Shown here: positions 57,024 to 64,000 of the stretch, piece by piece
Layout: the number at the start of each line of letters is the position of its first letter
How positions within the stretch are numbered: position 1 is the stretch's first letter
From: Cryptomeria japonica
Taxonomy: Eukaryota > Streptophyta > Pinopsida > Cupressales > Cupressaceae
Direction of reading: 5' to 3'
NCBI RefSeq assembly: GCF_030272615.1
Contig: NC_081413.1
Coordinates: forward strand, 555,549,136 to 555,613,135
Length of the DNA: 64,000 nt
Translations under genes and position numbers: made by a program
Notes under the pieces: generated by a model
What the model was told of the DNA's origin: nothing
Seen by the model: the letters and a program-made list of their open reading frames with translations, nothing else
Databases searched by the model: none

Positions 57024-58689
57024 TGGTGCAAGAGCACCTATGAAGACCTATGCAGGCAAGGTGCACTAGGGTCACTGATAGGCCCTCATGAAGAATCAAT
57101 GAGAAATTAATTCTAAAAGGCCTTTAAGGTCTTAAAACAATGTAATCATGGCCAATAGAGCCAATAAATGCAATAAAAGGATCAAAAAATGTAAAATTGT
57201 CAAAATTGGCAATTAGGCCTAGAAAGGGCTAAAATTGGGTTTTGAACGGTAGAATAGGTAATATGATGAATAAAACCATGTAATAATGTTTAAAAGGTCA
57301 TTTTATGATCATTTGAGTTGGGTAGGATGATTATTTTCCAAAGTATCAAGTTGACAAATGAAATTGTCAATCTTGACAACTTTTGAGAGCAACTTTTATT
57401 GTCAAAAATGCAAAAAGTGACAAAAATAGGTGGTTAGAGGTAGTTGGGTGGTTATGGTTCGGTCTTGAAGGCCAAAATTTCTATAAAAGGTTGTAAAAAA
57501 ATGATATTGTGGGATATGGTGAGTGTTTGGTCAAAGAGAATCATTTGGAGCAATAAAAACCATATTTTCATGTGCATTTTCTGAGTTTTCAACATGGACA
57601 GTCAGATCTTTTGTTAATTTTGATGCATTTAATGTTTGTATTTTTAAATATTCTTGTTTTTATATGATAAAGGAATGATATAAATTTGTTTTAGAGGTAG
57701 TGGAATTTTATTTTGTGTTCATTTGATAAAGATATCAAAGTTTTACTAAAAGCTGCCAAAACCTTGAACTAGGGTAACCAGTGGCTTCATAAATGTGATA
57801 GATTTTGTTTTTATGCTTAACCAATCCTCATTTTGGGAAGGGATGAGGCCAAGTATGTACTCTAATTGTCCAAGGTGTGTGCAGGGTTCCATGAAGGAGT
57901 TGGCATGTGCATGCAAGAGGTTTTATGACTGTTGCAGTCCCAATGGGGCAGATTGACTATTACAGTCAATGGTGGGGCTTTGTTTGACATGACAAAGTGT
58001 GTGATGGAAAGGAGGAATTAGGGGAGTGTTGGTTGGTATTTTTAAAACCTTCCTAAGGTGTTGGATCAATTGAAGTGCCCAAGGAAGGGCTTAAACCAGT
58101 GGGTTTCCAAAGAGAGTAGTAGACTATCATAGTGTGACAGAATGACAGTCACAGAAAATGTGGCCTGATGCAGGGGCAATATCTTCGAGTTGAACCGTTG
58201 GATTTGTCTAAATTTTTAATATGTTGTTCCAAATAAATTTGTGAAGAATATCACTAGAGAGATTGAGGATTCTTGAACCTATTCAAAAGTTATATACCTC
58301 TGTGTATAGGTATATCTGAGAGGATAGCAAGAAGGTAACTTTGGTTTTATTTAATCAAAGTGTCGAGCATTTTTATTTTATGAACCTAGTTTGAAGTTTA
58401 GGGGGTTGTAATGTTTTCAAATGAAATTTGGAAAGAGTATACCTTGGTGTTAGGGTATTGAGAAGGCTTAGGAGCCAAGTGTTGATCCTAGAGTGGGTCC
58501 AAGGGAGTGAGTAAGTTATCAAAACATGAAGAGTGCAGCCTTAGGCAATTGATGTGATGATCAATCATGATCAATGGGAGTTGGAAGGGAGAGTGTGTTT
58601 CACCTAGCATGTAGAAGGATCCTCTTGTGTTTCTCCTTGAGTGACTAAACCCTTAAGAGGCCTAGAGTAAGAGAGATCCCTCTGTATCA
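57024..58689 (+). mobile_element. Solo-LTR-like insertion in X2 (1666 bp)
   Basis: It starts TGGTGCAAGAGCACC (itself an inverted repeat) and ends CTCTGTATCA. The TSD AAAAT is at 57019-57023 and 58690-58694. The uninterrupted site is in X1 at 40140-40144. A plus-strand TATA box (TATAAAA, 57482-57488) fits an LTR promoter. No ORF, PBS or PPT inside. Family not identified. Confidence 0.75.
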
Positions 58690-58861
58690 AAAATACCTTT
58701 GGAAGTTGAAAAATTAGGGCTTGCAGATTTCACTTCCCCTCACGCCTTGTCGGTTGCCGAATCACCGCTTTGAGTTCTTCACCTAACCATTTCATATAGG
58801 CTTCTGAATCTCCTACGGGGTTTTGATATCACTTGAATCACAAAACAAATCAACTTTCCCT

Positions 58862-58935
58862 CACTCTGCTCTTTGAAAAATTTGTCACTCGAGAAAATGA
58901 GGTTGAAAAATAATTTCAAAATCCTTTTAAACACA
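58862..58935 (-). promoter_or_regulatory. X2 inter-ORF conserved block
   Basis: The minus strand has GTTTAAAAGGATTTT and then TTTTTCAAAGAGCAGAG, as in X1 and Y, in the gap between ORF1 and ORF2. Confidence 0.5.
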
Positions 58936-59133
58936 TTCCTCACCAACCATAATAAATGCTCCATAATTAGGGCACAAACCCTAATTTTCCTTTTACCATT
59001 TTTGGTCTTCTACCAACTGACAAGTATCACACACCGATTGAGGTCTTTTACCATTGTAAATGGGGTTCGACATATTTCACCCTTGGCTCCCCCTTAATCT
59101 TTTATGATGCTTAGTTTGTTGGTTCATCAGCTT

Positions 59134-60389
59134 TTACACTAGGTGCATAAACCGGTTCATCTTGTGACACTTCCACTTTTTCTTCTTCCAGGTTTTGTTC
59201 ATATCCATTTGAACTTTTACCACATCAACTTTTTCATTTGAAGTGACTGATATGTCATCTGATATGTTGTTTCTTGCTCTGCAGAATCTTGCAATGTGAC
59301 CCAGTTTGTTGCAAACATAGCAAACCATTCTAGGTGCTTTCCAAGGTCCATTGATCAAGTTACCATTCTTCCTTCTACATGTTCTAGTAGTATGACCATG
59401 ACCATGAAAACTCACATAGATTTCTCTCCATCTAGTTCTAGTCTGATATCCACCACTTCCAGTCTAATGACCATAGGAGTTAAACCGATTCTTGTTCCGG
59501 TTCACAGAAGATTCAGGATAGGCTCCTTGACTCCTTTCGGGATACCTTTCGGTATTGTGCATAATAGATCTGCATTCAAATGCTCTGTGCCCAAAATTTT
59601 TGCATGCATAACAATTACCATTGAATCTATTAGTTCTAGGCTTATCATTGAGAAAATAAGGAAAATTGTTGTAAGCCTTACTTCTACACACATTAGCAGT
59701 GTGTCCTTCTTTAAGACAGTTAAAGAAAATAGGTTTGAACTTTTTCGTACCTTTATCCTTTGGTGCCGGTTGCTTCTTAGATGTTCCATCTTTTGCTCCA
59801 AAGGTTTCACCTTCCTCATGACTAGAGAAACCAAGTCCATTGGTGTTCTTGACTGGTTTGGCCGATTCAAGCTTTTGCTCTAGCTTGACACTACTCTTGT
59901 TGAACTTAGCAAGTATTTCCTTTGACTCAACGAGTTCCATGGAAATAGCAGCATTTCTTTCCATTAAGTTTGCATTCTTAGAAATGGTTGTGTTCAATTC
60001 ATCTTGCATGTCCTCTTTTTCCACATTGCTCACATGGAGTTGAGCAGTTAGGGCACTGATTTCTTGCTTCAGCTTAGAGATCTCTTGATCTTTGTCTTTT
60101 ACCAAATCTTCAGCTTTTCTTTTCATTTCAAGGTCCTGACTCATTTGGATAGTTAGTCCTTCCAGTTCTCTTCTTAGGTTGAGTTTCTCCACATTCAACT
60201 TTTCTACTTCATGGATTAGAGCTTCCATGTCCACTTCATCAGAAGAACTATTTTCAGTTAGCTCCATCAATTTTTCAACATGCTCTCTCCTCTTTGCTTA
60301 AGAGGCCTTATACTTGACCATAAGTTCATCATAGGCTTTCTCAGACTGACTAGATGCTGAGTAAGCTCCCTCATAGAGTATTCCCCCAT
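59134..60389 (-). pseudogene. X2 ORF1: coiled-coil zinc-knuckle protein
   Basis: The first ATG after the PBS is at 60389 (MGEYSMRELTQ). A 1-base deletion near 60343 relative to X1 shifts the frame into the main part (60270-59134). Stops are at about 60300 (Gln codon in X1) and 59464. The coiled coil spans about 60270-59850 (LIHEVEKLNVEKLNLRRELE; ISKLKQEISALTAQLHVSNV). Knuckles: FFNCLKEGHTANVC (first Cys lost), CYACKNFGHRAFEC and CYVCNKLGHIARFC (both intact), plus a degenerate YVSFHGHGHTTRTC. Presumed RNA-binding structural protein. Confidence 0.75.
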
Positions 60390-60425
60390 ATCTCCTTTCA
60401 AGTGTTTAAACTTATAGAAAGGTTG

Positions 60426-60437
60426 GCTCTGATACCA
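60426..60437 (-). promoter_or_regulatory. X2 primer-binding site
   Basis: The minus strand reads TGGTATCAGAGC (iMet type), two bases from LTR 3. Confidence 0.9.
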
Positions 60438-60439
60438 AT

Positions 60440-61577
60440 TGATGAATACTAAGAGGGGGGGGTGAATTAGTATACAAAAAAATGTTGTACTAAAGCACTT
60501 AAACAATCTAGCAGATAACCAGTAAGATAGTTTAACAAACAAACCAGTTATGATACATGCAAACCAAATAGAAAATAAGACATTCACCCACAGGAGCAAC
60601 ACCACCATAACACAAGATATTAGACGTGGAAACCCAAATGGGAAAAACCACAGTGAGATTTAACTCACAATTCACTATCTGTAGAATAGGAACCAGACCG
60701 GTTATGGTCAGACCGGTTAAGGTCTTACAATGTTCTTTACCAGCATAGATCCTATTAGGAATCTCAATCTCTGTTAGGAGATAAGTCTGATTAAAGACTA
60801 CTTTGTTAGAGGATTTCAGATTCACAGATGTGAACCACCTTGTTAGAGGATTTTACAAAAGGCTTTTTGAGCCTACCTAGTTAAGGGCTTCAGACTTGTC
60901 AAAGAGATGAGTAATCAACAAGTGAGTGATCTAGCATATAGCACATATTGCTTGATTAGATCCTTGATAGTTCTCTCTTAATGCATTCTAGCTTTACTTC
61001 AGTCTTCAACTCATTCGCACTCTTTCTTCTCTCGCTGACCTAACTTCTTCGTCTTGGTCACACAGTTAAAAACTCATCCATAACCTAAAAACCTTCGCTT
61101 CCCATGAAACCCTAACCCTAGACATGATGTTCATATAAAGTAGTCTGATTTCATGTCGGTCCAATAGGATTATAATACAATAACTTAGGTGCAGTGCATC
61201 TGGACACATTTGGTAACATGGTACAACATCACCGCCAAAGTGTCGGCGTCACCAAACAAACAGTAGAAGAGTACTTCACAAATATTACCGGTTCATACAA
61301 GATGCCAGTTTACATAAAATGTTGGTTGCCGGTTTGACAACGTGAAGACTGGGAAACATGAATTGTGTCGCTTCATTCCATCGATCATCTTGGAGTCTTT
61401 ATACCACTTGAGACCAGTAAACACTTAATGCAAATCACCTATAGTCAAAAGACTACAATAATCATACCAGTGAAACACATACCAGTTGAGCATAACATGT
61501 ACATACAAAAAGTGATCTCTAAGCAAGTGTGTGTCCATCAATGACAATCACAACAAAAATGACAAGCAATGCCAAAA
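60440..61577 (-). repeat. X LTR 3 (outer 5' LTR)
   Basis: It matches LTRs 1 and 2 along its length. Its last bases read GCCAAAA where the others read GCCAACA. AGTGT follows directly and matches the five bases before LTR 1. Confidence 0.85.
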
Positions 61578-61582
61578 AGTGT

Positions 61583-63055
61583 TCCCCTTTTAATTTTATT
61601 CCTCCAATAAATCATTAAATCATAAACCCTAATTATGTCCTATTTTGACCTTTAAGGCCCACTTTCACATATCAAAACACCTTGAAATCAGCTGTATCTT
61701 TGAGATCCGCTCTAATATCATCATATCTAATGACCCTAAAAATTTGGTGGAAAGTTGGTCGAACCATGTGCAAAGTGCACATGGTCCTTGAATTTTTTTT
61801 CAAAATTTTGGGAGCATAATTCTATGATATTATAATGCTTAACCCTAAAATATTGGCGGTAAATTCAAATCCTAGGCGGCCTAAAGACGAAATTAAGATC
61901 TAGGGTTTCATACATAAGAGTTATCTTTTTTCATTTGAAGGGATCTTTCTAAGAATCTAAGAGAAGGTTTTTGGAGCACAAGGAACCTTCTATGTAGTGA
62001 AAGAGAAGCCTATTTGGAGTCTTCAACAATATTCAACAACATTTCATCAAGCATTCATAATCAATTAAGAGCCTTGAAGACATTGAAGAGTAATATGAGA
62101 TCTAGTGGAAAATATCCCTCCCTTGGGGATTGGTATGATTTCATGTTATTTTCATGTTTTTGTATGAGCTTCTTTACATAAATTTGCACATTTTCATTCA
62201 TGCATTAGATAATTTAGCACATTTTATTTGGAGCATTGTTATTTACATTTATATTTACATTTACATACATTTAGGGTTTACTCTCCAAAGCGTAGGGTAG
62301 CTCTAGTTTCTTACCATTTAGGATATTGCATACACACAAGGTTCTAGCACACACATTTTTAAAACATTACCGACTATTTGTGGAGGTGGAAATCACCATC
62401 ATGGTGTTTTGACTGAGGCAAAACCCTATATAGCCACCCAAATCCTTTCTTTTTAGTTACAGGTGCAGAAACAGGTACTCAAAAGAACTTTCAGCTCAAA
62501 AAAAGGCACAAGTACCACCCAAAAGTCTCAGAATTGCTCAAAACTATTAGGGAAATGGGTGTGGAGCCTTGGTCCTACCTAGGAAAAGGGATTGGCACCC
62601 TAGTCCCCCTCAAAATTAGTGAATTTTGGTAGGTTGAAGGTTCAGGATCTCTAGTTTGCAGTCTTTCAGTTACAACCTCCTATCTGTAGAAACAAGACAT
62701 TAGCATGGCACCCTAGTCCTAGTTAGTTTGGCTCACTTTTCAGCATCTGGAACACATTTAAATTCCTTCCCCTTGTCTTCTTTCAGTATCCCAATTTCAA
62801 ATCTGCAAGTTTGTTCAATTTTAGTTCATATGTGCTTCATTATTTATCTCCTAGTCTAGTTGATCAATACAACCCTAATTTTTCTCATCACATACAACAA
62901 GAGGAATAGAAACCCTAAGAGATAATCCTTTTCTCACTCTTTCTCACAATAATTAGGCAAAGTGAGCTATCTCCCTAGTCTCTTTCGTATTCCCAATGTG
63001 TTAGCAAAAGTGGGATTAGGTTCTAGTCACCCGATCTCGCTTTTTCCCCTCCACA
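61583..63055 (+). repeat. G3 5' LTR, right part
   Basis: This runs from the X insertion to a CA end (CCCCTCCACA) just before the PBS. It is about 1.47 kb without ORFs. It includes 'aaaccctaattatg' and 'ccatttagg' phrases; no partner copy is available for comparison. Confidence 0.5.
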
Positions 63056-63058
63056 TTT

Positions 63059-63078
63059 TGGTGAACCTGTCGTGAACC
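63059..63078 (+). promoter_or_regulatory. G3 primer-binding site (proposed)
   Basis: TGGTGAACCTGTCGTGAACC lies three bases after the LTR end. It is the G2 PBS with a few changes and starts with TGG. Confidence 0.55.
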
Positions 63079-63399
63079 CAATCTTCTTTAATTATGATTT
63101 TTGTTCTTATATCTGAGTGTTTTTTCTATTTCAAATTAAAATTTACATTTACAAGTTTCAATTCCTTCCAAATTTCAAAAATTTAGAGGTTAATTTTGTT
63201 AGAACCCTAGTTTTTCAATTCAAAATTGAACTTGTGGATAGCTTAATTTGGATCATTTATTTCAGATCTGATTTAGGAACACATTTCACTCATAAATTTA
63301 ATTTTTCTAAATCAGCATTTAGAGTTCTTGCATTGGTTAAAATCGAACATTTCCTTCTATTTTGCATATGTTATCATTTGAAAGAGGAAATTTTTTGTC

Positions 63400-64000
63400 A
63401 TGATGCATTCATTTCATATATGTGATAATGGGTTAGATTCCCTTGTTTCATTTATTTCCTCTCTTAAAGAAACCCCTCCTATTTATGATAACATTTTAGC
63501 TCCTAAAAGAGTTGTTACCAACCCCTTCAAAACTCTCCCATGCTCTAAGGATGAAGATTTGAAGAGTGATGTTGACAATTCTCCTAAAATGTGCCCTTAC
63601 CATCTAGCTATCTTAGAGGAAGAGGATGATATCAAAAACACCTTTCTAAATGTTACTTTACCTTCTTTACATGATTCTTCTCTAAATGAAAAGGTATTGA
63701 TGGACATTGATTTATCTTCTCCTAAATTTGGTATTACCAATGGGAGCATGTTTGTGCAACAAGAGGTTATGAGCATTTTTTTCAAAGATCTCCTTCCTAA
63801 GCATGAGTCTTTGGAGAAAAATGTTAATCTCCCTCCTAAAGAGTACTCCCCTCATGAGGATCATTTTGTGCAAGAAGATGGTATTGTCCCTACTTTTCCT
63901 AGTAATGACATCTCCTCTTTTGACTTCAACAAAATTTCCACTAGAGATGATGCATTAATGAGAAATGCTTGCCCTTCTCCTAAAGTTTGTCTTACCCCTA
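63400..64000 (+). CDS. G3 ORF, partial at the right edge
   Basis: The frame opens after a stop at 63379 and has ATG ATG at 63400. It stays open for 200 codons to the end of the window. The protein is acidic and rich in Ser, Pro, Asp and Leu (KETPPIYDNILAPKR, HLAILEEEDDIKN, DLLPKHESLEKNVNLPP). It has loose 'SPK' and 'LPPK' repeats and no known domain. It begins about 320 bp after the PBS, where gag is expected. Its style recalls the middle of the G2 protein, but homology is not shown. Confidence 0.55.
   Translation, partial: MMHSFHICDNGLDSLVSFISSLKETPPIYDNILAPKRVVTNPFKTLPCSKDEDLKSDVDNSPKMCPYHLAILEEEDDIKNTFLNVTLPSLHDSSLNEKVLMDIDLSSPKFGITNGSMFVQQEVMSIFFKDLLPKHESLEKNVNLPPKEYSPHEDHFVQEDGIVPTFPSNDISSFDFNKISTRDDALMRNACPSPKVCLTP

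Larger units (their letters stand above)
24151..61577 (-). mobile_element. X composite: LTR-internal-LTR-internal-LTR, non-autonomous
   Basis: Three LTRs (24151-25273, 52497-53638, 60440-61577) bracket two copies, X1 and X2, of the same internal region. Each internal region is about 5.1 kb once later insertions are removed. The structure is flanked by AGTGT (24146-24150 and 61578-61582). Each copy has an iMet PBS, ORF1 (coiled coil and zinc knuckles), a gap of about 0.5 kb, ORF2 (unknown, about 1,030 codons) and a PPT. No pol genes. The two copies differ by several percent and carry different inactivating mutations. Confidence 0.8.
23977..64000 (+). mobile_element. G3: 5' end of a gypsy-type LTR element, interrupted by X
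   Basis: A 5' LTR in two parts (23977-24150 and 61583-63055) is followed by a PBS (63059-63078) that resembles the one in G2, and by an open reading frame to the right edge. The left LTR boundary (TGTACACCC) is a proposal, because the second LTR lies outside the window. X is inserted with the TSD AGTGT. Superfamily assignment rests on the G2-like PBS and layout; no pol is visible. Confidence 0.5.

Overview
The window looks like intergenic DNA from a large, repeat-rich seed-plant genome. A conifer or other gymnosperm is likely but not proven. No host gene, rRNA or tRNA gene could be supported. Almost every base belongs to LTR retrotransposons inserted into one another. Their boundaries can be read from TG...CA termini, 5-bp target-site duplications (TSDs), primer-binding sites (PBS), polypurine tracts (PPT) and, in four cases, an uninterrupted copy of the target elsewhere in the window. 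Element names (C0, C1, C2, Y, X, G1, G2, G3) are local labels.

Left third (1-22502). The 3' end of a plus-strand Ty1/copia element (C0) runs off the left edge. Its LTR is split by a minus-strand copia element (C2, 1385-22186). C2 is split by a second minus-strand copia (C1, 2304-8641, in the C2 3' LTR, TSD ATAAC) and by element Y (10612-18244, plus strand, in the C2 reverse transcriptase, TSD AGAAT). C0, C1 and C2 show SIRE/Maximus-like features: an initiator-Met PBS (visible in C2) and several purine tracts in the 3' UTR. C1 and C2 have decayed gag-protease-integrase-RT-RNase H genes.

Middle (22503-23976): about 1.1 kb of GA-rich simple repeat, then about 320 bp of unassigned AT-rich DNA.

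Right two thirds (23977-64000). The 5' LTR of a gypsy-type element (G3) is split by a 37.4-kb composite called X. X has the order LTR-internal-LTR-internal-LTR (24151-61577) and is flanked by the TSD AGTGT. Internal copy X1 carries two Ty3/gypsy-type insertions: G1 (27051-38523, minus, TSD GTTAT) and G2 (41773-52372, plus, TSD ACCAT). Copy X2 carries a solo-LTR-like insertion (57024-58689, TSD AAAAT). G3 coding sequence starts at the right edge.

The most unusual biology is in X and Y. Both are non-autonomous LTR elements with copia-type PBS and PPTs but no protease, integrase, RT or RNase H. Instead each has a coiled-coil, multi-zinc-knuckle ORF1 and, after a gap of about 0.5 kb, a roughly 1,000-1,130-codon ORF2 of unrecognised function. 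ORF2 is clearly homologous between X and Y. Shared priming signals suggest they borrow copia machinery.

G1 is a Tat-like gypsy element. Its gag and protease are retained, but RT, RNase H and most of integrase are deleted, and an antisense plant-mobile-domain fragment sits in its 3' region. G2 has no pol and encodes a Gln/Pro-rich protein. G1 and G2 share several non-coding RNA-like modules despite different PBS and proteins, which suggests a parasite/helper relationship. All percentages and alignments were made by eye.
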